From NCBI RefSeq assembly GCF_016545825.1, contig NC_052618.1:47748196-47812195 (forward strand): DNA of 64,000 nt, in the 5' to 3' direction. A program made the position numbers and the translations under genes. Source of the stretch: Eucalyptus grandis. Its lineage: Eukaryota > Streptophyta > Magnoliopsida > Myrtales > Myrtaceae. Shown one piece after another: positions 48,092 to 60,772 of the stretch. The notes below the pieces were generated by a model. That model saw only the letters and a list, made by a program, of their open reading frames with translations, did not search any database and was not told the DNA's origin. Each line of letters begins with the position of its first letter. Position 1 is the first letter of the stretch.

Positions 48092-51000
48092 TCAAAGCAT
48101 CCATCCGGGGATGTACCGAGTAGTGCCAGTTTGAGCTGAGCTTGCCAGGTTGTTCCGCTGCTCGGTAAACATAGGATTGAAACTGCATGACAAGAAATTT
48201 TCTTTAAAAAAGAACGTCAAGGAACTGTGTGCCAACATGCGTGAAGGATTTTCCGTTGCCGAGTGAAAAATTCTTCCCACGGTCAGCGTCAATGAAATTT
48301 ACAAGAGTATGTTGGAGTTGAGATCAAATGTTGGACATAATAGTCGATCGACCAACGCTGCTTGTTAGGAAGTCGTTTATTTTCGAGTGGTGTGGTACAC
48401 CATAAGTCTATGACAATAAACAATCTTTGGACTGAGGAAAATTGCTGAAACTTTACCCGAGCTGCGATGCATCATTATAGTTGAGGGGTTCAAAGTTATA
48501 CTGCAACTGCGCAGCTTGATTGTTGTAAATCACGTTTCGGTCTCCTGCATTTGCATTCCACGACAATTGAAGCTCAGCATCAATCTCCTCTATCTGCCAA
48601 ATCAGTTCACGTAACCACTGCTCAATTAAATCGTTTCTTGATAACATAACATGGCACTTATGTATTGGACTTAAGCAAGCGGAAACGAATCAAACTTGGC
48701 CATCAATTATGTTTATTCAAGCATGCTCAAATGCATTTTTTTTTTGCAATTATTTTAGGTAAGCACCATTTTAATGCAACTAATGAACTTTCTGATATAC
48801 TCAAATTTGCATTATCCAGCACTAGGAAACGTATTGGTAAGGTGTACAAGTACTTGAAGACATGTACAAGCATGCGTGTGTGTGTGTGTGTGTCTACATA
48901 TATAATACTATAATTGGTTGTGCACCCATCGTTATGGACACAGCCAGCTAGTTATTGGCAAAATATTGACGAATCATACAGTTATCTTGGTGCAACATTT
49001 ATCATTCAACCACTTCGACCAATCATGGCGCTTTCCTAAAGACTAGAACTCTGAAGGAGCAAAGAGGTGGCTACACACACGTCTTTAGCAAAATGATATA
49101 CGGTAGCCAATTGTTTAACAGAAGGAAGACAGAAAGATGTCACAGCAGAGAAATTGTGGACGGGCGAAGATCAACGAGACATTCTTTTATTGCAATGTGA
49201 AAGTACACAAGTGAACTGATCGTGCCATAACTTAGGGGAAAGTAAAATGTAACAACTTCTTACACTTTTACACTTCAGTAGAAGTTAGTATTACTGTTAC
49301 CTTTCTTTTGAGGGCATTGTTGGCCTCAAGTAGCATGTCCTCCTGTGAATTAAGAAAACTAAGCTGATTACGTAGGACGTTCATACTGGTTGCAAATCGG
49401 CCACACCGAAAAACGAATATTAATTTTTATTTTTTTACCTTTTTGCGAAGTTCATCCACTTGGCCGAGCATGAACTTAGTCTGCTCACGGTATAAAACTA
49501 GAAGTTCAGATAGCATTCTCCATTTCCAGAGCAACTAAACTTTCAAATATCTAGACCAGCAAACATCTTATGGAGCTATAAGAAGTTTGTTGTTTTCAAA
49601 GCATGACGACTTTTTGAAAACGTGATTAAGGAAATCATAGATAACAAAATAAAAATGCGATAACACGATAATTTTTGGGAGTACCTTGGAAGACCTGATT
49701 TGCCTTAGGGACTTGTCCAACTTATCCTCCAGCTGGTCCAGATCCTTCATGTTTAATTCCACTAGGTCCTCCCCTAGAAGATTCCTGAGAAACGCCAAGC
49801 ATTTAAATTTTCTCAAGGAAACTTCCTTAAATACTCGTTGAGTTATCTCTAGCAATACGAGCAAATAAATTATTTTCCCCACTAGATCGATGTTGCGCAT
49901 ACCTTTGTGCATGTTGCAGCGATTCAACTTTCATCTTCAATTCAACGTATTTTTGGTAACAGTGCTGCTTGTAATAAAGGACAGACACGAGAGATGCGTC
50001 AACACACTAATTCATCAAGAAACTTTTCCACTAAATGTCACGCAAAAACAATTGAATTATTGAAAGTAAAAAAGTCTTCGGATCAAGGTAGCCCTAAGGT
50101 AAAAATCGTAAAGACATCAAGGTAACACCTGAATCTTTTTCGGATCTTGGCTCGCTTCCATTTCCAGAACATCATAACTGCATCTTTGGTACTTCTCGAT
50201 GGTCTCAGCCATGCTAGAGAAAAGGACCCAATTCATCAGCTTGAGATATTGCCTCGACTTTAAAGGCTTAGATATTTAGTGATCAGCAATTTTTGCACAA
50301 TACAGAAGTTGCAATTGAGCAAGGAGGTTTGGCTTTTATAGCATTCAGAATCACATGGACAAAGAAAGAAGAGAAAATGTGATCGATTTTATTAGCTTTT
50401 GATTAAAGTGAACATAGAAAACCCATAATTTCTTTAAAACGTATCTAAAGTTCTATCACTTACAAAAATGAATGAATCAAAGTTATTTTCGTTATGAAAG
50501 AAAACATTTAGGTAAAGATTGTTGTTGATAGTGAAAGTATTTATTGTTTACTGATTTTTCTAAGCGATAAAAACAATCTTAGGAAAATGGTTTTGATATA
50601 ATCCATTATCCATGAAACTAGCAAGCCCTAAGAGCCAAACAAAAGTAATATAACGAATCCATTCAAGAAGATCATCTTGGTAGAAGATTATGTGTTTCCT
50701 GCCTTCAACTCTACGAGGCAATTTTGTCATGCCCCATGTACAAGAGCCAAGCATTGAGCAATCAAACATTAAAACCAGCGATCGCGTATGTTTACATGTG
50801 ACAACAATAACCATTGTCTACTTGACTAAACGTAAGACCTAAAATTTAACTCGTGATATTTTTTGACCATAGACACGCCTAAGATAAGTTGAAATGAAGA
50901 TATGTACCAAATGGAAGGAAAGAAAATATTTCTTAATCACAAAGTTCTCCCTTTTTTCTTAAGAAATAACTCTCGTAGGATTCAATAGCCATAAATAGTT

Positions 51001-53578
51001 GGAGCTTCACTCTAACAGGAGAAACGGGTTAAGTAGTTGCTGCTCAACGCTCAATCTTTGTCTATGGAAATACTCCAAGTTGTTAGAGTCATGAACTAAC
51101 GAGTCACAACAAGGCTTATTACTGACTTTGACATCATCACATTAAGTAGCCACGACACACGACACTTTCTCCGTGCATAGCGAATTCTACAACGTAAGAC
51201 CTCCATCAAACCTAGTTGTAGTATTAAGTGAGATTGTCTGAGTCTTCACCAACCTGCAGATTATGCTTAGTTGAGACGTAAGGAGAAGCTGGGAAAACGT
51301 ACACGAGATGCGTCACTCCATACGTCAGTATATACATAGTGATATATCCAATCCAATCATCTAAATCAAACCCAAAAATGTTTGTATGTAGCACGTTATA
51401 GTAGAGAGTTCTAAACAGCTTTTATTTGCACTTGCTAACATTTGTGTTAGGTCTGCTACTAAGGACGACTTACCTTTGTATGAAGAATAAGTATGCATTT
51501 CATCTAATGGTGCTAAGTGTTTTGATATTTGCTGTGAGCTTAATAGAGATATATATGATGAAGATAGCGAAGTTGTTGAGGTCTAAAAATAGAGTAACAA
51601 GGAAAAGGACCAAATGAGACAAACACTGCAGTAAGGTCTAAGGATTGAGATCACTAAACGAGAGGAAGAAAATCCAATAGATGAAGGTCAAGAACTAGGT
51701 GGAAACCAGGAGATAGGAACAGCAAAAATATCAAAGAAATAAAAAGTCGATATGTGGATATCTTTCATTTTCAATCATAGCAAAAAGCTTTGAATCTATA
51801 GAAGCACAAGATCATCTAAAACTAAAGAATCCTAGAAAAATAAGTAACTAAACAAACTGATCGTAAGAATATTAGAAGACATCAAATCCTGTCATAAAAT
51901 GTAAAAAGTATACCAATGTTTAGTTGAATTCGCCCATTCTAAATCACCACGTCATAGTCCCATGTGAGATGACACTTACCGTCATCTTTGAGGAAAAAAG
52001 GTGAGGGAATTTACATCATCAGCATATTTATCTCGATAGACTTAGAATAAATGGCTAAATTTTCCTTAAAAGGAAGTTCAAACAACTAGCATCTTACTTT
52101 GGAAGCTCCTGTTGGCCTATTTGAGTCGGTGGACAGCAAATTGGGTCGAAACAAAAGCTAATAAGATTGCTCTTTTATCTTTGGAATATATTTACATGTA
52201 AGTGTATGTTTATGTCACATAATCATGTTTAAAATGTAATATGGCCCTCGAATAACTTACCGATTTCAGCTTAATTAATAGGCCTTAGTGTGTCCGCAAT
52301 CACTTCTAAGGGGAAATGAAAAGCTTATGGTCCATCAGGTATGTATAGTAGCCTCTGTTAAAAGTGGGAATTTCATAGTACATGGAAGCAAACTAAAGGT
52401 GACCATCAAAAGCTTGAAAGATGGAAAAAGAATGACCGAAAAGCCGCGAGAAATTGTATCATAAAAACATCAACAAAACATTAGTATGACAAAGAACAAA
52501 CGATGGGTAGATTTGATTAATCAGTGTCTGTTTTGACAAAGGAAAGACCACTTGCATGCTTAAACAAATTCGCAAGAGACCATACGGATGTAAGGATGCA
52601 TCCAGGGTTTCTCCCCCATAAAACCTTTCGGCAAAAGCTGAGCAAAATATAAAAAAGAAATACAGTTGCAAGGGAAAAACTTCAAGAAAAATTATGAAAA
52701 GCTCTTCATCTGTGGTTACACTCAAGCTGCGAATTGCGATTGCTGGAAACACAAGCTATATAAGCATAACTTCGTTCTTTTGCCTGACAGTTCATGATTA
52801 TACTGGAAAATGGTTTTTTTTTTTCCTTTTTCTGGGACATCCCACCACTGAATAGTAGGCAGAGGCAAAATCAAAGGCCTAGAACGACGATGCACCGCTC
52901 AAAGGAAAATTTGACAAGACAACACTCTTTTTACGCATGATTTTCGCAAGAACTTCTATAAGAAACATGCCGCTTGTTGTAATTCTGTAAGAGCGTTTCA
53001 GTTCCGTACAAGTTGTTAAACCGTGTGTATCTGCCGATGTATTGAAGGCCAGACACAGAGGAAGACGAGCAAAGCCCGCCTCTTAAAAAAAGAGAAGATC
53101 AGAAACCCCAGGAAGCAAGAAAACTGTGCGGCTGAAAGCTTTTTTTCATGGTGAACGGAAAGATCGCAAAAAGAGTCAAGAAACTGAAACCCAAAAAAGA
53201 AGAAAAAACAATAAATCGCCATCTCCTTAGGGCAGCACCAAGATCCAGATCACCAAGATCTGAGGGTTTCCCGAAAGAATTTGGACGAGAGAATTTAATG
53301 AAACAGTGTGATCTCAGTTCTGGGTTTCTCCCCCTGATGTCTCATCATAACATTAACGAGAAAAACAAGTGATAACATACAAATACGCGATACCTTGGGC
53401 CGCTACAGAATTCATGGAGCTTGCCGCGGCTGGAGAAGATGATGAGCGCGACCTCGGCGTCGCAGAGCACCGAGAGCTCGTACGCCTTCTTGAGCAGCCC
53501 GTTCTTCCGCTTCGCGAACGTCACTTGCCGGTTTATCTTGTTCTCGATCCTCTTCAGCTCCACCCTCCCTCTTCCCAT
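48092..53578 (-). CDS. SEP1: MIKC MADS-box transcription factor, SEPALLATA1/2 (AGL2) clade (8 exons, 247 aa)
   Basis: SEPALLATA proteins are nuclear DNA-binding factors that bridge floral MADS complexes. Exons on the minus strand: 53,578-53,394 (185 nt), 50,213-50,129 (85), 49,964-49,903 (62), 49,784-49,685 (100), 49,480-49,439 (42), 49,342-49,301 (42), 48,593-48,457 (137) and 48,182-48,092 (91). They sum to 744 nt in one frame with GT-AG sites. MADS domain 1-60 begins [20 protein letters not shown] region about 61-88; K domain about 89-174 with [14 protein letters not shown]-like NNALKRK and leucine heptads; C-terminal domain 175-247. The C-terminus ends YIPGWML, the SEP1/2 signature, preceded by LQYNFEPL. 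The 62-100-42-42 exon core is the classic SEP pattern. The MADS domain is standard, but the I, K and C regions are unusually divergent (e.g. [17 protein letters not shown]). Intron 1 is 3.2 kb. Confidence 0.96.
48876..48893. repeat. GT microsatellite in intron 7 of the SEP-like gene
   Basis: An uninterrupted GT run. The matching place in the decayed copy (about 59,670) has no such run, so it expanded after the duplication or was lost there. Confidence 0.8.
50214..53393 (-). other. Long first intron of the SEP-like gene
   Basis: This 3,180-nt intron separates the MADS exon from the I-region exon. Long first introns are common in MIKC genes and often hold regulatory sites. About 51,050-52,220 has a diverged counterpart at 60,960-62,090, so that part predates the tandem duplication. 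52,220-53,393 has none. Confidence 0.85.
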
Positions 53579-53898
53579 ATTTTTATCTTTTCCTTTTTTT
53601 TCTCTCGCTCGGAAAGGTCAAAAAACCCTCCTGATCAGTTATTCTAATTCTTAAAATAGAAGTATGACCATCAGTCTATTACCCCAAAACCCAACCCTTT
53701 CCTCTCTGATCTCTCCCTCTCTTAGACTAACGTAGGATTCCTTTTCTTGTGCTGTGAATCTGTTGTAGCACAATAAATGGTTTCCCTCTCTATCGCCCCC
53801 TCCTTCTTCTTAAGGAAACTCCTTCCTTTTCACTCCGTTCGTAGGTATCGGGTTTCTTATTGTGTACCAGACAGACCTCATTTCACAAGCCAGTTAGC

Positions 53899-53934
<36 letters not shown>

Positions 53935-56080
53935 TTTGTTGTTTGCCGGTTAAAATAGCGTATCTAGAAACCCTCGGCACGATCCTTTCACATTTAGAAG
54001 CAACAGTGAACTCTTTTATTCTGGTGATAAGTAAACAGTGTACTTGTTCCAAGAGTAGTAGTGACTATTAACCGGCGAGGATTAATGTCCACACATGCTC
54101 AGGTATCCAAATTTACTGTAGATAGTACACATTGAAAGGGGTCAGACTAATATATAGTCCAAAAAAGATTTTTGAGTTGATTGAATAGGCATGAGCTGTC
54201 TATATCGTCCTTACACGAATTATTGATAACTTTATCGAAATAAGTGTCGCATAATTTAGTGGGATTATCGTCCTATAAAAATAAAAATATAAAGTTTTGG
54301 ATTCAAGAATTCTTGAATATTTGCAATGAATGTGGAGTGTTTACCTAATGTTGGTGCTCACTTCATTGAATCAACCGGAAGAAGACAAGAAAAATAAAAC
54401 TCATTCGGCAACGCAGTTCCCTCACAAAAGCAGGTCCTAACGAGCCATGGAATAGGAAAGAACGTAGGGTTTTCCTCTTGTGAAATGAATTGAAGGGATG
54501 ATGCTGTGTCTTAATTAGTACAACACTTCCAGGAGAAAGGGTAGTTAAATTATCTTTCTACCAAGAAGGAAAAGAAAAAGGAAGGAACGGTTCAAATGAT
54601 TCCTCGCTTCTTGCATTTTCAGATGGCTCCAAATCACTCTGTAATCATGCTAATAAGACAGGCTTTCTCGTTGTGGTGCGTGATGATGCCACTCTCGATC
54701 ACGAGCATTGCCCTAACTAGCTACACGCAAGAGAGAATCATTGCACATGCGAGCAAAATCGTGATGCAGGGTTAACACTCCCATCCTCAAAAGCATCCGA
54801 GACACGGACCAGAGCAGTCCAATCACTCCCCTCCCGATCCGATGGCTCTGGGTGGGGGAGAAAGCTGGTCGGGAGATAAGGAAATGGTGTTGACGAGTAA
54901 CGACACAACAGGGTTATCCTCCAAATTAAGAAAATCGAACCCGTCACGTCATGGGTTGAAGCTCCGTTAAGACAATTTCCCGTTAAAAAAGAGCCCCTCA
55001 ATCTCTCCGTTTCTTCCTAACAAAAGAAATATCTCCGCTCCTAACCCTAACGGTGGTTAGCAAGGCATGATTGCGATGTGAATCGATCCTTATCACCACC
55101 CGAAAGTGCATCCCCCAAGGGCCAGGCTTTGCCATCAGGTGGGGTTAATCCTTTTGGAGGGGTCGCATCTTGCGTTCCATCAAAGTCCACAACGCACAAG
55201 CTTAGAGCGTCCCGTTGAAAGAAGATGCATCTTCCCTGCTCTTTTGGGGACGGAGGAGGCGACCCTGAAGGGCATGTCATGCCCGCACTTGTCATGAAAA
55301 CAAAACCAGATGCGGACGGCCAAGATTCTCGTGCGTGTCGACCTCGGATTCGCTGTCGCGACTTAATGGCATGTGCTGATGAAGAATTAGCGACTGGTGG
55401 AGGCTCTTCGATCATTACAGCAGTTGAGCGGGTCTCGTAGAGTAGCCCCACGGGCTACGTGCACTGATGATGCCCAAGTTGACACGCACGTCGTCCGAGG
55501 AGGACGGTACCACGCCCCCGCTGGAAGACGATGCGGGTAAAAGATGGGGTCGCCCCCTGTGCGGCCGTACGCCCTCCCTCGATACGTGTCGAGTTCAGCC
55601 CCCGGTCCGTACGCTTTCCCCTCCTGGGGCCACTCCTTTTTCATTCCCCGCTCTCTCGTTTTCCTTTGCTAGTTTCTTTCTTTGGGCTTCTTTCCCTTTT
55701 TTCACACTTTATCTTTCCCCTCCCGAGTGGAAAAAGCAAAGGGGTGGAATTTTTAAAAAAAATACCAATGTTTCGTAGGTTACCACCAGCTACAGCTGGC
55801 GACTTCCTTGTATACTTCCCTCTCTTCCGACAACTCAGAAAAGAAAAGAAATCTGCGTTAGTGATTTCTGTTGAATATTTGAAAAAGTTATGACAACTAG
55901 GATCTTGCAGAGATTCGATCTAATTTCAGATTTCATATCTTTTGGAATATGTGTTATGTAGTTCAATTTTTTATTTTTGGTAGGAACTAAACTGGACCGA
56001 ACCATTAAATAGCCCTCATCTATAGGTTATTCCCATGTACACACGTATTTTTAACATCTAATATTTTCTTACACACTTAA
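53579..56080. other. Promoter side of the SEP-like gene and upstream spacer
   Basis: No gene found. 54,700-55,640 is GC-richer and has mirrored open frames (e.g. 55,047-55,451 -) without domains. About 55,460-55,760 (cacgcacgtcgtcc ... cgatacgtgtcgagttc) has a diverged second copy at 62,300-62,560. This upstream sequence was therefore part of the duplicated unit. Confidence 0.5.
53902..53932 (-). promoter_or_regulatory. (GA/CT)n tract upstream of the SEP-like start codon
   Basis: About 15 AG units lie 324 bp before the ATG at 53,578, reading CT on the coding strand. GA repeats are bound by plant BPC/GAGA factors and occur in promoters and leaders of several MADS genes. Whether this one is promoter or 5' UTR is not known. 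Confidence 0.45.
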
Positions 56081-56084
56081 GTTA

Positions 56085-56515
56085 AGGACAAAAGTCACAA
56101 AAAACTTAAATTACATCATCTGTAATACATTTATCCTAAACTTTTTTTTCACACCAAAAATTTCAAACTTATACTCAAGTGACGCATTTCTCTCCGTTAA
56201 AGTTATGTTAATGAGAATCATTAAAAAATTGCCTACATGGATGTTAGCAAGTAAATGGTATTAATACGATGCCCATGTAGCTTAAGTGGCGTAAAAATTG
56301 ATGTTATTTTAATTGAAAAATTATCTAACTGAACATTGATAAAGGGTCAATGTGTTATATACATACAAATCTGGGGTTTTTTTTTTATACCTAAAAAAAT
56401 TTAAGATAATTGTGTTGCAATGGATATAGTAAGGGATTCTTAATGTCAGAATTTTTTTTTTTATGATAAATATGTCACAATGGATATAGTTTGAGGTAAT
56501 TTGTGGCTTTTTCCA
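56085..56515. mobile_element. Inverted-repeat transposon remnant (about 0.43 kb)
   Basis: The left arm (aaaagtcacaaaaaacttaaattacatcatctg..., from about 56,090) and the reverse complement of the right arm (aaaagccacaaattacctcaaac..., from about 56,515) match in outline. Both have tttatc-taaa blocks and end near the centre with gccta-catgg / gctacatggg. No ORF was found. Confidence 0.55.
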
Positions 56516-59149
56516 TTAAAACAAAAATCAAATGCCCCAACTTATTTCGATCTAACCACTCTATTAAAAAGAAACAACACTATATTTTTTTATTTCATTT
56601 AAATTTAAAAAAAAATCATCTTGAATTAATGTCTTTATTGGGTGCAATTATTCACTTAATTGAATAAAAAATACTTTGTAAAGAATTAGTAATAATGAAA
56701 AGCAAAAGTAGAGCTAGCTTTTTGTCATGAAAAGAAACAAAGTTTAGTCCAAATTTCTTTGATAATTCGCTCTATTTGACCAAGACTTCTTTTGTCTTTG
56801 TTTTTTTGAAGAATTCATGCTTAAATTGTAAATGAGTTATTATCGGCCAATTTTTCATGGATGATTGAGGACCGAAATTCTATAATTTAGATTTTGTGTT
56901 ATATGTTTTGAATTTTTATTGTTTATTTTATCAAATTTCTTTTACATGTTCGTCTTTTATGAATTATTGCTTCTTTTTTTTTTTGGTAATAGAATTATTG
57001 CTATTGACAAATAGATAATTTTCATTTTTGTTGTTGTGTTTACTTTCATTTTGCTTGACTAAAAATGAAATAAATAATAGGAATTTGTTTAGTTCCCATA
57101 TAGATTTCGAGACTTGTGACATGGTAAGTGTCCTAAAGTAGATTGAAAGTTTCAAAAGCTGGAGAACCAATTCAACAGATAGGTTTTCATGTTTCTAATG
57201 GAACTTGAACCGACCCCTAGAACTGCTTGCCCCTATAAAAGGTATTAATTTGTAATGGTTTTGATAGCCATCAATTTATAACAATTTTCAATTTCATGTA
57301 AAAATTGATGAAAGAAAAACAACTCTTTCTTTATTTCACTTGCAAATTGTTACTTCGAACATAATCCAAAACAAAAACAAAAAAATTCTTTTTAGCTTCC
57401 ATTTTCTTTCCTTTCTTTGTTAAGCTTTGCATACAAATTTGTTGTTCTCGTTTCCTTTATCATTCATCATAGTATAGAGGAAGCTATGTTGTGTCTTGAG
57501 AGAATAGCTGCTAGACATTGTACCAAGTTTCATACTCTAAAGAGCATAATTATTTTTAAGGATAGTGTTTGCTCGACTCAAACAGTTGATCTTTTTTTTT
57601 TCATCTTTTCCAATAATTTTGACATAATTTTCTCAAACCATAAAATGCATAATAAAGATTAGAATTATAACCATTAAGGATCCCACACCCCTGCGTAATT
57701 TTTACCCTAAATTAATTTTTCATCATAATAAAATTTAATTAAGTACATTCGTGATAAAATCTACTCTGTGCTTGCTTCTATCCAATGTAGTGTTGAATTT
57801 TTACGTAGAATTACATGTGAGCAGCAATTCATTTGGCATGGATCTAACATGGAAATTCAACATAAATGGCTCTTAGAATTGACGTTACCTTAGTGATTCA
57901 GGCTTGTTCGATGGACCTCAGTTCGACGAGGAAGAAAAGATCTTGGAAAGAGTCATGAAACTTAGGCCTTTTTTGGGCGACCATTTAGATTGTTGACAAC
58001 GTATCCCTTCGCAGATTCTCCTTTACCTAATCTCCATTGAGTACCCTGGCCGTGGATAGCAACTCCTCTCCATTGTACCATCTTCGGCAGCTTTCCTTCG
58101 AAGGGAGAGCTCCCTTGGATTTCGAAAATCTGTCGAGATAATTTGCATATTCAATTTGGCCCCATTTAGCAATGTCGGTTTATTTCCTTCAAATTTGGCT
58201 TCCCATACAGTGCCATTTTTGTTGATTTCCATGCCGGATGCATGTTAGACGGGTTGCTTGTCCCGTGTGATTCCACGCTGGCAATTTAACCTTACACATT
58301 CCTCTTAGTCTCAATTTTAGGGATATTTTTTTTTTTGTTACTTTTCCCGAGAACCACCTAAAGTTCCAACTAAAAAAGTCATTTTTCATTATATTAATTG
58401 AACTGAAGTAATGTTAGGCGGCTCATTACTTCAACTAGTTCTCGTGTCCTTTGAATGGATCTCTTAATTGTTGGGAAGGTTGCCCAAAAGTAGTATATAA
58501 GGCATACCCAGTAAAACTTACAAATAAATCAGATAAAGAGATGGTAACTAAGTTTTTTTTTTTTTTTAGTGGAAAGATGGTTACTAGGGTTGTTGTTTCC
58601 TTTATTATATCATTTTAAGACCAAAATGGATCTATGATAATATCGTTTAAGATTTAGAGATGATTATGTGACGGTCTTTAATATACTATGAGAATAATAG
58701 TCTATTCTATACCACAAAAACTAAATTACAAATAATTATAAATTGTCATGGGACCAACTTCTTTAAAAATTTATAGCTCACAATAAACTGTTATTCTCAC
58801 ATTATCCAATGACTATTGTGCTATATGGCCCTAGGATTCATGGCTACACAAACCGTTGAGGGTATTTCTAAGATCCAAATTAAGACTAACTATTATTGAA
58901 ACCATTGAATTCATGATATGGTAAACTAGCTCCTAGATGGGGAACTACTCCTTTGATGGGTGTCGCAATGGCCTTATTTGTAGTATTCCTATCTATTATT
59001 TTAGAAAATTACAATTATTCCATTTTACAGGACATAATTTCAATAAATTAGATTCACAAGAAACGTGAATGCTTAGCTTTTCAATACAAAATAAAGCATT
59101 TAGATTTCGGATTTAATCTAATTTTTTATTTTTATTTTTATATATCTAT
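56516..59149. other. Spacer upstream of the decayed SEP copy
   Basis: No gene is supported. 57,770-58,330 (gatcttggaaagagtca... ggcaac/gacaacgtat) has a diverged direct copy at 62,800-63,330. 58,380-59,149 is AT-rich and not seen in the other unit. Confidence 0.5.
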
Positions 59150-59257
59150 GTCGATCGACCAATGCTGCTTGTTAGGAAGTTGTTTGTTTTCAAAAGGTGG
59201 TTTACCCAAAGATGATAGTAAACAATCTCTGGACTAAGGAAAATTGTTGAAATTTTG

Positions 59258-60772
59258 CCCGATCAGCAGTGCATGTTATAGCTGAGGGGTTCAAAGTTAT
59301 ACTGCAACTGAGCAGCTTGACTGTTGTAAATCACGTTTCGGTCTCCCCCATCTGAGTTCTGCGACGATTGAAGCTTAGAATCAATCTCCTCTGGCTGCCG
59401 AATCAATTTGAGAAACCACTGCTTAATTAGATCGTTTCTTGATAGCATAGCACGGCGCTTCTGCATTGGATTTAAGTGGAAACAAAACACAATCGGCCAT
59501 CAGTTATGTTCATTCAAGCATGCTTAGTCGCATTTTTTTTTTTGCTGTAGTTTTAGATTAATGCCATTTGAATGCAACTGATCAGCTTTCTGATTTACCC
59601 AAATTTGCGTTATCCAGCACTAGGAAAAGTATTTGTGAGATGTACAAGTACTTGAAAACACATACAAGGGTGCGCATGTACGTACTCGCAGACACTTACC
59701 TTTTTCACATCACATACCAGGGACTGGATGTACGCCTGTTTATTGGCAAACTAATCTTTAATACAATGGTTATCCGTCTTGCTAATAATGAACAATCACG
59801 GCGCTATCCCGAAAGACCAGAACTGTAACTAGTGGCGCTTCCTCACCAACTCTGAAGGAACAAAGAGGCAGACACACAAATCTTTAGCACAATGATATAA
59901 GGCCAGCAAATTGTTTTGAGGGGCGGAAGACAGAAAGACGTCATGTTGGAGAAAACGAGGATGGGCGAAGATCATCAAGACATTCTTTTACTGCAATGTG
60001 TAAGTATAGAAGTGAACTGATCGTGCTGCAACTTAGGGTAAAGTAATATGCAACTTTATATACTTGTAAACTTCAACAGATGTTGGTATTGCTGTTACCT
60101 TTCTTTTTAGGGTATTGCTAGTCTCAAGTAGCATGTCCTCGTGTAAATCAAGAAAATTATGCCAATTACATACGCCGGTTGTAAATCAGCCACACCCACA
60201 CCAGATAGCGAATATTCATATATACACACACACACACCTTTTTGCGAAGTTCATCCAGTTAACAGTATATGACTTGAAGTTCAGATAGCATTCTACTTTT
60301 CCAGAGCAACTAAACTTTAAAAGCATTGACCAGCAAACAACTAATGGCGCTATAAGAAGTAAAGAGCATCGTGAATTTTTGCACAATTAATTAAGGAAAT
60401 TACAGATAACAAAAGTAACGCGATAATCTTTGGTAGTAACTCGGAAGATGTCTTAAGGAACTTTTCCTCCTCACTCGTCGAATCATCTCTAGCAATACAA
60501 GCAAACAAATTATTTTCCCCTCTAGATCAATGTCGCGCCTACCTTTGTGTACGCTATGGTGCTTGACTTGAGTCTTCACTTTTACATATTCTTGGTAATA
60601 GCTCTGCTTGAAATCCAGTGCATGAGAGATGTGTCAACACGCTAAGTTATCAAGAAGGGGAGCTAGCCCTAAGTTTCATTAAGTTAACACCTGAATTTTT
60701 TCGGATCTTGGGTCGCTTCCATTTCCAGAAACATGCCTGCGTCTTTGGTACTTCTAGATGGTTGCAGCCATG
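59258..60772 (-). pseudogene. SEP1/2-like pseudogene (remnants of exons 7 to 2)
   Basis: Remnants in order: exon 2 at 60,772-60,691, with a TAG stop in place of a Glu codon, an indel and a broken acceptor. Exon 3 at 60,603-60,543, 61 nt instead of 62, so frameshifted. Exon 4 mostly deleted (about 60,430-60,470). Exon 5 truncated (60,260-60,238), about 20 bp missing. Exon 6 at 60,140-60,099, coding intact (EDMLLETSNTLKRK) but its acceptor AG changed to AC. Exon 7 at about 59,393-59,258, still readable ([12 protein letters not shown]) but with donor GT changed to GC. The MADS exon and the last exon are absent. It cannot make a MADS protein. Confidence 0.9.
60228..60238. repeat. Short CA repeat next to pseudo-exon 5
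   Basis: A short acacacacaca run abuts the truncated exon 5 of the SEP pseudogene. The matching place in the intact gene has a T-rich run instead. Confidence 0.6.

Noticed and set aside
55047..55451. 134-aa minus-strand frame upstream of the SEP-like gene
   Set aside because: No recognisable domain and mirrored by plus-strand frames; GC-rich spacer is the simpler reading.
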